Part shown: one piece after another, positions 15,015 through 23,655 of the stretch
How the letters are laid out: every line of letters begins with the position of its first letter
How positions within the stretch are numbered: the first letter of the stretch is position 1
Assembly: GCA_910588625.1 (NCBI GenBank)
Contig: CAJUQN010000037.1
Coordinates: forward strand, 1 to 23,843
Direction of reading: 5' to 3'
DNA length: 23,843 bases
From: an uncultured Oscillospiraceae bacterium
Lineage (GTDB): Bacteria; Bacillota; Clostridia; Oscillospirales; Oscillospiraceae
Translations under genes and position numbers: made by a program
The notes under the pieces: generated by a model
What the model was told of the DNA's origin: nothing
Databases searched by the model: none
Seen by the model: the letters and a program-made list of their open reading frames with translations, nothing else

Positions 15015-15566
15015 TTATCTATCTCCACGCTCAATGAAGTATTGGGCAGTATCAATTACACCCTGATTGTTCCGGTGCGCCTTTTCCCGAATTCCCTCGA
15101 AGTTCATGCCGCACTTGCGCATCACGCCGCCGGAGTGGGGATTGTTCACGTCATGGCGGGCCACGATCCGCTCCACGCCCACCCGCTGGAACAGAAATTC
15201 TATCACCGCGCCCAGCGCCTCGGACATGATTCCCTGATGCCACCAGCGCCTGCCCATGCAGTAACCGATTTCCGGGAGCTCTCCGTCCTCGCGCCAGCGG
15301 CACGTGTCGATGATCCCGATTGGCTCGGGGCCGTTCTCCTTCAGGGTAATGGCCCAACGGTAGCAGTCGGCCTTTTCATACTGGGGCACCCACTCCTCCA
15401 GGATTTTCTCCGTCACCGACACATCCGCATGGGTGGGCCAGGTGAGAAATTTTGTCACCTCATCGTCGGACGCCCAGTTGGCAAACATAGCGGAGGCATC
15501 TGACAGCTCAAACCGGCGCAAAATCAGCCGATACGTCTCAATGTACTGTGTTCCAATATGTGTCAT
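15015..15566 (-). CDS. GNAT-family N-acetyltransferase, RimJ/RimL-like
   Basis: A 183-aa acetyltransferase. It opens with the ETYRLILRRFELSDA segment typical of the RimJ/RimL type, has EIGYCMGRRWWHQGIMSEAL as the acetyl-CoA binding motif A, and ends with the RKCGMNFEGIR turn of motif B. Such enzymes acetylate N-terminal or antibiotic/metabolite amines; the substrate here is unknown. A GTG at 15581 could add five residues, but AAGGAG lies 6 bases before the ATG at 15566. It starts 11 bp after ispG and is probably co-transcribed with it. It interrupts the usual ispG-polC neighbourhood and may be a later arrival. Confidence 0.88.
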   Translation of the reverse strand: MTHIGTQYIETYRLILRRFELSDASAMFANWASDDEVTKFLTWPTHADVSVTEKILEEWVPQYEKADCYRWAITLKENGPEPIGIIDTCRWREDGELPEIGYCMGRRWWHQGIMSEALGAVIEFLFQRVGVERIVARHDVNNPHSGGVMRKCGMNFEGIREKAHRNNQGVIDTAQYFIERGDR

Positions 15567-15577
15567 ATTTTTCTCCT

Positions 15578-16615
15578 TCACAGTTCCTCAACCAGCCTCA
15601 TCAGTCCGGGCACCAGTTGGTCCTCGGGCACCTTGGCGACAATCTCCCCGTGCTTGAACAGCACACCCTCGCCCTTTCCTCCGGCCAGACCCACGTCTGC
15701 GTGGCGGGCCTCGCCGGGACCGTTGACCACGCACCCCATCACCGCCACGGTGACGGGCTTGTCCACACCCTTCAAAAGCTCCTCCACCTGCCGGGCCATG
15801 GAGATCAAATTCACTTGTGTCCGTCCACAGGTGGGACAGGAGATCAGCTCTGGCCCTTCCCGTCGCAATCCAATGGCTTTGAGAATCTTCCGGGCAGCAA
15901 AAGCCTCCTCCACCGGGTCAGCGGTAAGGCTCACTCGCAGAGTGTCGCCAATGCCCAGCGCCAGCAGACCGCCGATGCCAGCCGCAGCTTTTAATTCGCC
16001 CAGCTCCTTGGTACCTGCCTCAGTCACACCCAAATGCAAGGGATAGTCATATCGCTGGGCCATCATCTGATAAGCTCGCATAGTGACAGATACAGAAGAA
16101 GCCTTTAGCGACACACAGATATCCTCAAGGCCGTATTTCTCCAGCAATTTAATGTGTCTTAAGGCACTTTCCACCATGGCTTCCGGGGTGGGACCGCCGT
16201 ATTTTGTCAGTAGTTTCTTCTCCAGTGACCCGCCGTTCACCCCTACACGGATGGGGATGCCTCTCTCCTTGCAGACCTTGGCCACCGCCTCCACCCGCTC
16301 TGGCGCTCCGATGTTTCCCGGATTGATGCGGATTTTGTCAATTCCCTGCTCCGCCGCCTCCAGCGCTAGGCGGTAATCAAAATGGATGTCCGCCACCAGC
16401 GGAACCGGACTGCCCGCCTTCAGCGCTCCAATGCTTTGAGCCGCCAGCATATCCGGCACCGCCACCCGGACGATATCGCACCCCGCCGCGGCCAACGTTC
16501 GGATTTGGCTCAGAGTGGCCTCAATGTCGTGAGTGGGCGTGTTGGTCATGGACTGGATGGAAACAGGCGCACCACCGCCTATAGGAACGCCACCCACATT
16601 GATCTGTCTGCTCAT
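15578..16615 (-). CDS. ispG: (E)-4-hydroxy-3-methylbut-2-enyl-diphosphate synthase
   Basis: Iron-sulfur enzyme of the MEP pathway (also gcpE), about 345 aa from MSRQINVGG. It converts the cyclic diphosphate MEcPP to HMBPP. SIQSMTNTPTHD near residue 20 and the GVNGGSLEKK loop are signatures. The cluster cysteines are in SCPTCGRT and in VMGCVVNGPGEA. A longer frame begins at ATG 16651, but that start lies inside rseP. ATG 16615 has AGGCAGGTG upstream and leaves a 13-bp gap. Dxr in the same operon makes an earlier intermediate of the pathway. Confidence 0.96.
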   Translation of the reverse strand: MSRQINVGGVPIGGGAPVSIQSMTNTPTHDIEATLSQIRTLAAAGCDIVRVAVPDMLAAQSIGALKAGSPVPLVADIHFDYRLALEAAEQGIDKIRINPGNIGAPERVEAVAKVCKERGIPIRVGVNGGSLEKKLLTKYGGPTPEAMVESALRHIKLLEKYGLEDICVSLKASSVSVTMRAYQMMAQRYDYPLHLGVTEAGTKELGELKAAAGIGGLLALGIGDTLRVSLTADPVEEAFAARKILKAIGLRREGPELISCPTCGRTQVNLISMARQVEELLKGVDKPVTVAVMGCVVNGPGEARHADVGLAGGKGEGVLFKHGEIVAKVPEDQLVPGLMRLVEEL

Positions 16616-16628
16616 TGCAAACACCTGC

Positions 16629-17699
16629 CTAAGCGAAAATATTCCATACATCGTGGAGCGCTACTACGGCCATCAGGGCCAGCAAAATTACGAACGCTCC
16701 AGCATGGACATAGCCCTCATATTTTTCTGGGATGCGACGGCGGCCGACCATATAAATCAGGCCGTTGAGAAGGACGAAAAAGACCCGCCCACCGTCCAGC
16801 GCGGGAATAGGAAGCATATTCATCACTGCCAGATTGACGGCAATGAGCGCCATAAAATAGAACACATTTTGTACCCCTATGGCCACTGTTTCTGACTTGG
16901 TACCCACCTCGGATACCACATCCACCACGCCAATGACACCAGACAGCTCAGACACTGCCACCCGTCCCGTCACCAAGTCGCCTAGGCTCATCCAGACGAT
17001 GCGCACAAAATCAACGGTCTGTGCAAAGCCCTGACCAATGCGCTCCGAGATGGACAACCTATCCACCTGCCCAAAGATCAGACCGAAGCCGTGGTATTTC
17101 TTTCCCTCAAACTCATAGTCGTAGCGGCCCATGGGGAAATCGTGCAGGGGAATACGTTCCCCATCCCGCTCCACAACCAAATCAACACCGCCGCCATCAT
17201 TTCGGGATAGGTAGGTCTGCACATCAGCATAGAGCCAGATCGCGTGGCCATCCACCCCTACGATGCGGTCGCCCAGCATGAGACCATCCACGCTCTCATG
17301 CTGGAAACCGTCGGCAAATTCGGTAATGACCGGCGCCCGGACCTGAGAGACACCTAAAAACAGCGCCACAGAAATGATTAGTCCCAGCACAAAATTCATG
17401 AAGGAACCAGCACACAAAATAACGATTTTTTTCCACCCTGCCTGTCGAGAAAAAGCACCAGGATCTCCGGTATCCTCGTCCTCACCCTCCATAGCACAGT
17501 AGCCTCCGATAGGAAGAGCCCGCAAACTGTAAAGGGTTTCTCCTTTCCGCCTGCTCCACAAGAGAGGTCCCATACCGATAGCGAATTCATTCACCTTCAC
17601 TCCCAAGAGTTTTGCGGTGAAAAAGTGTCCAAATTCATGGATAGCGATGAGAACACCAAAGAGCAAAACAGCCAGTAGGATATAAAGGAATCTTGCCAA
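16629..17699 (-). CDS. rseP: site-2-type intramembrane zinc metalloprotease
   Basis: Membrane protease of the M50 family, 356 aa. The zinc motif HEFGH lies at residues 21-25 in the first membrane segment. The third ligand is in MLPIPALDGGR of the last third. Between them are a further membrane segment, a PDZ domain (about 120-220, with the DGLMLGDRIVGVDG core) and a SFMNFVLGL stretch. Relatives cleave anti-sigma factors, signal-peptide remnants and pheromone precursors. The start is a TTG (17699) with GAGGTG 7 bases before it; no ATG is available before the HEFGH helix. It lies 6 bp after dxr. Confidence 0.94.
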   Translation of the reverse strand: MARFLYILLAVLLFGVLIAIHEFGHFFTAKLLGVKVNEFAIGMGPLLWSRRKGETLYSLRALPIGGYCAMEGEDEDTGDPGAFSRQAGWKKIVILCAGSFMNFVLGLIISVALFLGVSQVRAPVITEFADGFQHESVDGLMLGDRIVGVDGHAIWLYADVQTYLSRNDGGGVDLVVERDGERIPLHDFPMGRYDYEFEGKKYHGFGLIFGQVDRLSISERIGQGFAQTVDFVRIVWMSLGDLVTGRVAVSELSGVIGVVDVVSEVGTKSETVAIGVQNVFYFMALIAVNLAVMNMLPIPALDGGRVFFVLLNGLIYMVGRRRIPEKYEGYVHAGAFVILLALMAVVALHDVWNIFA

Positions 17700-17705
17700 A
17701 ACAGT

Positions 17706-18854
17706 TCACCTCACAGCGTTATAGACCGCCCGGCGGGCGGCATGGTCAGCCTCAAAAATGTCCTCCAACGAAGGACCGTCCAGCACTGGAACCTGCTCCA
17801 GAGCCTTTCTCACCAGCCGCGCAATATCCAGGAACATAATCCGCCCCTCCAAAAACAGCGCTACCGCTGCCTCATTAGCGCCATTGAGAATGGCGGTGGA
17901 TGTGCCGCCTCTCTTTGCGCACTCCAGGGCCAAGCCTAGGCACCGGAAGATCTCCGGGTCGGGCTTCTGGAAGGTCAGCGGCGGACAAGACAGCAGATCT
18001 AGCGGCTTGGCCGGACCCTCCGTTCGCTCCGGCCAAGTGAGGGCGTATTGGATGGGCAGGCACATATCCGCACTGCCCAGCTGAGCCAAAATAGCCCCGT
18101 CTTCAAATTCCACCAAGGAGTGGACAATGCTCTCCCGGTGCACCACGATTTGTATGCGCTCTGGGGGCATGGCGTACAGCCGCATAGCCTCGATAAACTC
18201 CAATCCCTTGTTCATCAGAGTGGCCGAGTCAATGGTAATTTTTTCACCCATAGCCCAATTAGGATGTTTCAAGGCCTGTTCCCTAGTGACAAGGGAAAGG
18301 TCTTTACTGCTCTTCCCATAAAAGGGCCCGCCGGAGGCGGTGATGATGAGCCGTTTCACCTCGCCCCGATTGTGGCACCCCTGAAGGCATTGGAAAATAG
18401 CGGAGTGCTCCGAATCCACGGGGACGATTTCCGCCCCCTTCTCCTTTGCCCGCGCCATGACCAGTTCCCCGGCACACACCAGTGTTTCCTTATTGGCCAG
18501 CGCGATACGTTTTCCACAGTCGATAGCCGCTAGTGTGGGACGCAGACCGGCTACTCCCACAATGGCAGTGACCACTGTGTCGGCTTCCGGCAAAGCGGCG
18601 GCCTCCAACAGTCCCTCCTGTCCTGATAACACCTTAATATTGCTATCGGCCAGTCGTACTCGCAAATCAGCGGCGGAGGCCTCGTCTACTGCCACCACCA
18701 ACTTGGGCCGGAACTGACGCGCCTGGGCCTCAGCCAGTCCCACACTTTTATTCACAGTGATCGCCGCCACTTCGTGGCCGCATACCTCTGCCACCTTCAG
18801 CGTCTGCCTCCCGATAGAACCGCTGGAGCCTAATATGGAAAGGGTCCGTTTCAT
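17706..18854 (-). CDS. dxr: 1-deoxy-D-xylulose 5-phosphate reductoisomerase
   Basis: NADPH- and metal-dependent MEP pathway enzyme, 382 aa from MKRTLSILGSSG. The Rossmann loop is GSSGSIGRQTL. ANKETLVCAGELV and VDSEHSAIFQ supply metal and substrate ligands, and the ATLMNKGLEFIEA helix follows. The product MEP feeds the later steps, including IspG, which is encoded two genes downstream. The frame extends upstream, but AAGAGG fits ATG 18854 (7-base gap) or ATG 18857. The start lies 11 bp after the cdsA stop. All visible motifs are intact and the length is normal. Confidence 0.97.
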   Translation of the reverse strand: MKRTLSILGSSGSIGRQTLKVAEVCGHEVAAITVNKSVGLAEAQARQFRPKLVVAVDEASAADLRVRLADSNIKVLSGQEGLLEAAALPEADTVVTAIVGVAGLRPTLAAIDCGKRIALANKETLVCAGELVMARAKEKGAEIVPVDSEHSAIFQCLQGCHNRGEVKRLIITASGGPFYGKSSKDLSLVTREQALKHPNWAMGEKITIDSATLMNKGLEFIEAMRLYAMPPERIQIVVHRESIVHSLVEFEDGAILAQLGSADMCLPIQYALTWPERTEGPAKPLDLLSCPPLTFQKPDPEIFRCLGLALECAKRGGTSTAILNGANEAAVALFLEGRIMFLDIARLVRKALEQVPVLDGPSLEDIFEADHAARRAVYNAVR

Positions 18855-18865
18855 CATATCGCCTC

Positions 18866-19690
18866 TTAAAATACCGGCATACACTGCACAATAAACAGCA
18901 CCACCGGACCGCAGAAAATCATACTGTCAAACCGATCCAACATCCCACCATGACCGGGGAGCAAATGACCATAATCCTTTACACCAAACTGTCGCTTAAT
19001 AAAAGAAAAAGCCAAATCCCCCACCTCTGTCGCCAGAGCGCCGAACAGCCCACACAGAGCCAGGGACAGAAGGTCCACACCGTCTCCTGCAATCTTGCTG
19101 GCCACCACGCCATAGAGCACCGCAAACACCATCCCGGTAATAAAGCCGCCGATGTAGCCCTCCACACTCTTGTTGGGGCTGACTTTTGTGATTCCTCGGT
19201 GCTTGCCCAGAAACACCCCAGCAAAATAGGCGCCAGCGTCGGTGATGAAAGTCAGCAGTACAGCCAGCAACACCAAATATTTTCCGTGGTCCATGGTCCG
19301 CAGCTCCACCAGCGCGGAAAACCCCAGCGGGATAATGACCCCGCCAAATAGCGCCACCAGCACATGGTAAAATCCGATAGGGACACCGTCCTCATCATAG
19401 GCCCGGATAGCACACCAGAAACACACCGCCGTCACCACAAAAGACAGCAGGTTCACATAGGCCATCCCCAGCTCCGCCCAGCTGCCCAGGGGCATCAGCG
19501 CAGCGGCGATGATCGTCACCACTTTCATGGGTAAGGTGATCTTCCCCTCGCCTGCTGCCCGCATCAACTCAAAGGCAGCCATAGCCGAGATAAAGCACAC
19601 CAGCGTCGTCCACACCAGCGGCGAGGGCACCAGCATAATCCACAGCATGACGGGGGTGAAAATACAAGCCACAATAATCCTTTTCGCCAT
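18866..19690 (-). CDS. cdsA: phosphatidate cytidylyltransferase
   Basis: Integral membrane enzyme of 274 aa that makes CDP-diacylglycerol from phosphatidate and CTP, the entry to phospholipid synthesis. It has about seven or eight hydrophobic segments. The SPNKSVEGYIGG stretch and the C-terminal signature GDLAFSFIKRQFGVKDYGHLLPGHGG with LDRFDS are diagnostic; that signature contains the catalytic metal-binding aspartates. A frame to 19780 exists but lies inside uppS. GGAGGTG sits 6 bases before the ATG at 19690, one base past the uppS stop. Confidence 0.95.
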   Translation of the reverse strand: MAKRIIVACIFTPVMLWIMLVPSPLVWTTLVCFISAMAAFELMRAAGEGKITLPMKVVTIIAAALMPLGSWAELGMAYVNLLSFVVTAVCFWCAIRAYDEDGVPIGFYHVLVALFGGVIIPLGFSALVELRTMDHGKYLVLLAVLLTFITDAGAYFAGVFLGKHRGITKVSPNKSVEGYIGGFITGMVFAVLYGVVASKIAGDGVDLLSLALCGLFGALATEVGDLAFSFIKRQFGVKDYGHLLPGHGGMLDRFDSMIFCGPVVLFIVQCMPVF

Positions 19691-19691
19691 A

Positions 19692-20438
19692 TCATACACC
19701 TCCATACCGTCGAGAGCGGCCTTGATAGACCGCCAAGGCACGCAGGAAATCGTCCTTACTGAAATCAGGCCAAAGCACATCGGTCACATAAAACTCCGCA
19801 TAGGCTGATTGCCACAGCAAGAAATTGGACAAGCGCACTTCCCCACTGGGCCGGATAACTAGGTCCGGGTCAGGGACCACTGTGGAATAGAGGTAATTCC
19901 CGAACGCTTCCTCGGTCAGATGGCCTGGGTCCGCCCTTCCTTCCACGCAGTCTAACGCAAATGCCCTTGCTGCGCGGATTAGCTCGTCCCGGCCTCCATA
20001 ATTCAGACAAATGTTCACCTGGCAACCGTCATAACCTTTGGAAATCTCCTCTGTCTCACGGCACAGAGCCTGAAGATGGGGAGCCAGTGGAGACAGGTCC
20101 CCCCAAAAGGCCATCTTCACCTTGTCCTTTGCCATGGTCTCGATGGCTTCGTGAAGGTATTTCTCCAATAGGTTCATGATGGAAGCCACCTCGTCGGCGG
20201 GCCGTTTCCAGTTCTCCGTGGAAAAGGCGTATACTGTCAGGTACTCCAGCCCCAGCTCCTTGGCAAAGGTAGCAATGGTCCGGAAGGTCTCTGCTCCGGC
20301 GGCGTGTCCCGCCTTCCGGGGCAGGCCACGGCTCTTGGCCCAGCGGCCGTTTCCGTCCATAATGATAGCCACATGACGGGGCAGGTGTTCCAAATCGACT
20401 TCAGGCGCTTCAGCCTTGGGGCGGCGAAAGAAAGCCAT
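19692..20438 (-). CDS. uppS: undecaprenyl diphosphate synthase
   Basis: Cis-prenyltransferase of about 248 aa from MAFFRRPKAE. It builds the C55 lipid carrier for peptidoglycan from FPP and IPP, linking the MEP genes of this operon to the cell wall. IIMDGNGRWAKSRGLPR contains the catalytic aspartate, and AFSTENWKRP and VIRPSGEVRLSNFLLWQ are the other family blocks. The usual RTSGE is RPSGE here. The start has only a weak GGATG-like site 8 bases away. A longer frame begins at 20474 but reads through the spacer. It overlaps nothing and touches cdsA. Confidence 0.96.
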   Translation of the reverse strand: MAFFRRPKAEAPEVDLEHLPRHVAIIMDGNGRWAKSRGLPRKAGHAAGAETFRTIATFAKELGLEYLTVYAFSTENWKRPADEVASIMNLLEKYLHEAIETMAKDKVKMAFWGDLSPLAPHLQALCRETEEISKGYDGCQVNICLNYGGRDELIRAARAFALDCVEGRADPGHLTEEAFGNYLYSTVVPDPDLVIRPSGEVRLSNFLLWQSAYAEFYVTDVLWPDFSKDDFLRALAVYQGRSRRYGGV

Positions 20439-20502
20439 ACGCACGCATCCTAACTTTATTGATAGTGTGGACAAAAAAGAACCGAATCATCAGATTCAAA
20501 CA

Positions 20503-20534
20503 GCATACAAGGGGGGCGCGCCCCCCTTGTATGC
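20503..20534. repeat. perfect 32-bp palindrome between frr and uppS
   Basis: The 32 bases are an exact inverted repeat with no spacer: 14 bases reading GCATACAAGGGGGG, the self-complementary CGCG, then the complement. As RNA it would fold into a very stable G/C-rich hairpin 13 bp after the frr stop. On the transcript no T run follows directly, but a second small hairpin (GAATC/GATTC) and a TCTTTTTT stretch come about 15-30 bases later. It may be an attenuating terminator, a 3' stabiliser or a dispersed repeat. Confidence 0.85.
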
Positions 20535-20547
20535 GCTTCCAGGCGTC

Positions 20548-21102
20548 TCAGACCGCCATCAACTCCTTCTCCTTCGCTGCGGTGAGGGTGTCGATTTCCT
20601 TACAGCGCTTGTCCGTCAGGTCCTGAAGCTCCTTCTCGCTCTGCTTGCGGTCGTCCTCGGTAATCTCCGACTTTTTTTCCAGGGACTTCAAGGTCTCCAT
20701 GGCATCCCGGCGGATATTGCGGATGGCAACCTTGCCGTTCTCGCCGTACTTGCGCACCTGCTTGGTCAGCTCCACGCGGCGCTCCTCGGTGAGCTGGGGA
20801 AAGGCCAAACGGATAACCCGCCCGTCGTTCTGGGGGTTGATGCCCAGGTCAGAGGTCTGGATGGCCTTCTCAATGGCCTTGAGGATGCTGCCGTCCCAGG
20901 GCTGGATTTGGAGGGTGCGAGGGTCAGGGGTGGAGATGCTGGCCACCTGCTGGATGGGGGTGGGGGTGCCGTAGTACTCCACCTGAATGCGGTCCAGCAC
21001 ACCGGCGTTGGCCCGGCCCGCCCGAACACTGGCAAAGTCACCCTTTACCACTTCGATGGTCTTGCCCATTTTCTCATCGTAAGTCTTGCAGAAATCAGTC
21101 AT
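20548..21102 (-). CDS. frr: ribosome recycling factor
   Basis: A 184-aa cytoplasmic protein that, with EF-G, splits the post-termination ribosome. It shows the expected two-domain composition: an N-terminal helix (MTDFCKTYDEKMGKTIEV), the VRAGRANAGVLDRIQVEYYG region with conserved arginines, a small beta domain (IQPWDGSILKAIEKAI), and a long C-terminal helix of charged repeats. GGAGG precedes the ATG, which overlaps the end of pyrH by 8 bp, the usual pyrH-frr order. Length is the family standard of about 185 residues. Confidence 0.97.
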   Translation of the reverse strand: MTDFCKTYDEKMGKTIEVVKGDFASVRAGRANAGVLDRIQVEYYGTPTPIQQVASISTPDPRTLQIQPWDGSILKAIEKAIQTSDLGINPQNDGRVIRLAFPQLTEERRVELTKQVRKYGENGKVAIRNIRRDAMETLKSLEKKSEITEDDRKQSEKELQDLTDKRCKEIDTLTAAKEKELMAV

Positions 21103-21832
21103 GATCCTTTCCTCCTATGTCCTTTACAATTGTACCTATTTTCTCCCCGTGTACCACACGGAGGATGTTTTCCGGGTCCTTCAGTGCAAAGAGGATGATG
21201 GGGATGTTGTTGTCCATGCAAAGAGATGTGGCGGTGGAATCCATCACACCCAGGTGCCGGGCCAACACATCATCATAAGTGATGCTGTCGTATTTCACCG
21301 CCTCGGGGTCCTTCAGCGGGTCGGCACTATACACGCCGTCCACGTTCTTGGCCAGCAAGATAATGTCTGCGTTGATTTCCGCTGCCCGAAGCACCGCCGC
21401 CGTATCCGTAGAAAAGAAGGGGCTTCCGGTTCCGCAGCCAAAGATGACCACCCTCCCCTTCTCCAGGTGCCGGATGGCCTTGGAGCGGACGTAGGGTTCT
21501 GCCATGGCCCGCATCTCGATGGCGGTCTGCACCCGCACATCTACACCCATGCGCTCCAGTACGTCGGCCAGGGCCAGGCAGTTGATAGCGGTGGCCAACA
21601 TACCCATATGGTCCGCCCGGACCCTCTCGTGCATCCCCTTGCCATCTTTGAGACCGCGCCAGAAATTACCGCCGCCCACCACGATGCCCACCTGCACGCC
21701 CTCCTCAGCGCAGCGGGCCACCACATTGCACACCTTTTCAATCACGTCGAAATCCAGGCCCCGGCCGGCCTCACCGCCCAGTGCCTCGCCGCTGACCTTT
21801 AACAACACGCGCTTATATTTCAGTTCGCCCAT
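21095..21832 (-). CDS. pyrH: UMP kinase
   Basis: Bacterial hexameric UMP kinase of the amino-acid-kinase fold, about 245 aa. It phosphorylates UMP to UDP. The phosphate loop is KVSGEALGG near residue 12, followed by VVGGGNFWRG, the FGCGTGSPFFSTDTAAVLRA nucleotide region and LLAKNVDGVYSADP. An ATG at 21841 abuts GGGGAGG directly, so the ATG at 21832, with a 9-base gap, is preferred and gives MGELKYKRVLLK. It overlaps frr by 8 bp and is the first gene of the block, behind its own promoter. Confidence 0.97.
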   Translation of the reverse strand: MGELKYKRVLLKVSGEALGGEAGRGLDFDVIEKVCNVVARCAEEGVQVGIVVGGGNFWRGLKDGKGMHERVRADHMGMLATAINCLALADVLERMGVDVRVQTAIEMRAMAEPYVRSKAIRHLEKGRVVIFGCGTGSPFFSTDTAAVLRAAEINADIILLAKNVDGVYSADPLKDPEAVKYDSITYDDVLARHLGVMDSTATSLCMDNNIPIILFALKDPENILRVVHGEKIGTIVKDIGGKDHD

Positions 21833-21881
21833 GGCTTTCATCCTCCCCTATACCCAGAATCTAAATCATACTCACGGCAGT

Positions 21882-21910
21882 ATTATACTGGAAAATCTCC
21901 CTTTTGCCTA
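21882..21910 (-). promoter_or_regulatory. putative promoter of the pyrH-frr-uppS-cdsA-dxr-rseP-ispG block
   Basis: On the minus strand, TAGGCA (21910-21905) and TATAAT (21887-21882) are separated by 17 bases; the -10 box is perfect and the -35 box matches 4 of 6. The leader to the pyrH ATG is about 40 nt. It explains how pyrH is expressed although rpsB and tsf, often upstream, are not seen here. Confidence 0.6.
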
Positions 21911-21962
21911 GAGGCTAAATGAAAATTTTCCGTGTATTTTTCCCTTCTCTAAATGAGCAAAA

Positions 21963-23013
21963 TTAAAAACTGCACAGAAGGGTCCTGAAACGACGAATAG
22001 CGGCAGGCAGAGACAGGGAGGCATCAAAAAGGACTATGAAAAAGAAGTGAGCCAAGGGTAAGATAACAAACAGGCGGTCGATAGCTTTTGCGGAACGCAC
22101 CATAAAGGATTTGAGGCCCATATACATTTTTTGCTGCTTGAACATGACCTCGATTTTCCAGCGGTGGGTATAATGAGAAAGAATTTACCCATCAGAAAGG
22201 CCAAAATCAGAGCAAATGAACACGCGGAGCGCCTTCTTGCTGCCAAACGCATCTTTGGGATAGGAGAGCAGGACAACAGCCTTGACGATCCGTTGAGCGC
22301 CCTTCATAGCGATGGATCCAATACTCGTGACCGCCCACTGTAACAAGGTTGTATTGGCCGTTTGGGAGCATGGCGGCGTAGTCCTGAGCGCTGTAGCGGC
22401 AACCGTCAGGGTAAAGGATGCGATTGGTTTTCATAGCGCCAATGAGGATAATATTTTTCTCAAGCGCCTTGTCCCACAGGGCTTTACAGGTATACCAGCT
22501 ATCCATTTGGAGGGCATCTGTCTCAAAGTAGCGTATCCAGAAGTTGGGCCGCCATGTCGATCTTGGAGCCGTTTTCTGGACAGCAACGGCGCAGACAATA
22601 GCACAAGGAAAAATCACCCGTACTGATATTGGCGCCAAATACCTGATAACCGTATACCCTCCAGATGGGAATAGTGCCAGCCCGTTGCTTCCATGGGCCG
22701 CGTGGCTTGGGAGGACGGTTTCTTCTTCTCAATCACCGTATCATCTATGCTCAGGTAAATGGGGGTACCCTTCGCCTGTGCCAACTCAATCTGCTTTCCG
22801 TAGCGCTTGTGTCTACTGCTGTTGGGACACATTTCCCTCATCCCATTTGCCTTTGGACAGAAAATGTCCGTAAGTCGCTCGAAAACCCTGGTTTAGCTCT
22901 GCAAAATTTTGGTTCCCCTTCATAGCCAGACCGCATATGATCTCCGTTAGCCTCTTCTGCGATACACTGCTTAATTTTTCTCCAAACCCGTACTTGTAAA
23001 AAAACTTGCTCAT
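21963..23013 (-). pseudogene. DDE transposase (IS4/IS701-like), frameshifted at several points
   Basis: One transposase can be pieced together across the region, but only by changing reading frame at least five times. The order is: an N-terminal MSKFFYKYGFGEKL segment (23013), then YLSIDDTVIEKKKP with the first catalytic aspartates, then RVYGYQVFGANISTGDFSLCY, then TDALQMDSWYTCKALWDKAL with ALEKNIILIGAMKTNR. A stretch with an altered frame follows, and finally VMFKQQKMYMGLKSFMVRSAKAIDRL near 22145, holding the region after the last catalytic glutamate. The many shifts suggest old decay. The exact IS family name is uncertain. Its end lies about 50 bp from the putative pyrH -35 box. Confidence 0.85.
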
Positions 23014-23129
23014 TGCTTGCCTGCTTGCTTATAATGTCTGCCATAAGGCATTTCTCTTTTGTTGGTGGTCTTGTGGTGACTTGTCATCCCACATCTTACC
23101 ACCTCGTATAATAAGAGCCCATCCCGAAA

Positions 23130-23449
23130 TTAACGATGAACGCAAATAAGCTTACGCCAGACAATAACAGCGCAGGCAAATTGAAGCAGAGCCATATAGT
23201 TGACAGCTTTCTTTTCGTAACGAACCAGGAGTTTACGGAATCGGTTGAAAAAAGAGTGAGTAACCTCAACAGCCCAGCGGCGTGCGCGAAAGTCGGGGTT
23301 GCGTTCCAACTCCTTCTTCTCCTCACCTCGGGGCCGAATACGCGGAATATAATTGCGCTGTTCAACTGCTTCTCCGCTACCAGTGCAACCTGCGTCTAAG
23401 CACAGATTTTGCGGATGCTCCCCATCCGGCTCCGAACGATGCACTATTA
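23130..23449 (-). pseudogene. IS5-family transposase, C-terminal fragment
   Basis: Only the last third of an IS5-type DDE transposase remains: QNLCLDAGCTGS, then YIPRIRPRGEEKKELERNPDF, ARRWAVEVTHSFFNRFRKLL with the catalytic glutamate, and a tail ending IVWRKLICVHR. The N-terminal two thirds are absent; upstream the frame runs straight into the end of an IS630 fragment. The nearby bases 23116-23130 (AGAGCCCATCCCGAA on the plus strand) resemble an IS5 terminal repeat. This piece is intact in its own frame and so may be younger than the pseudogene at 21963-23013. Confidence 0.82.
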
Positions 23450-23655
23450 CTTCCGAATTAGAACACAGGAAATCTGGCTATGTTGAAAGAAAGCGGAGAC
23501 CTTATCAGGGCATGTTGTAAGGATCGCATAAAAGAAGCTGTTCTATGGCGGATATCGCGTTTGGTCTGAGGCAAGCTGCCAGAATGGACCGAGATCTTGA
23601 GCGCGTGGTTGAGATATTTATCCGGATTGCTCTCCGGGGCATAGGGCCATAAGCG
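23447..23655 (-). pseudogene. IS630-family transposase, C-terminal fragment with frameshift
   Basis: The minus strand reads LWPYAPESNPDKYLNHALK, the motif of the IS630/mariner DDE domain around its last catalytic residue, then SVHSGSLPQTKRDIR and ASFMRSLQH. A one-base loss near 23510 shifts the frame; the expected PDKVSAFFQHSQISCVLIRK tail is present in the next frame up to the TAA at 23449-23447. Everything upstream of the LWPYAPE block is missing and replaced by an unrelated reading frame. The remnant is too short to act. Confidence 0.8.
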
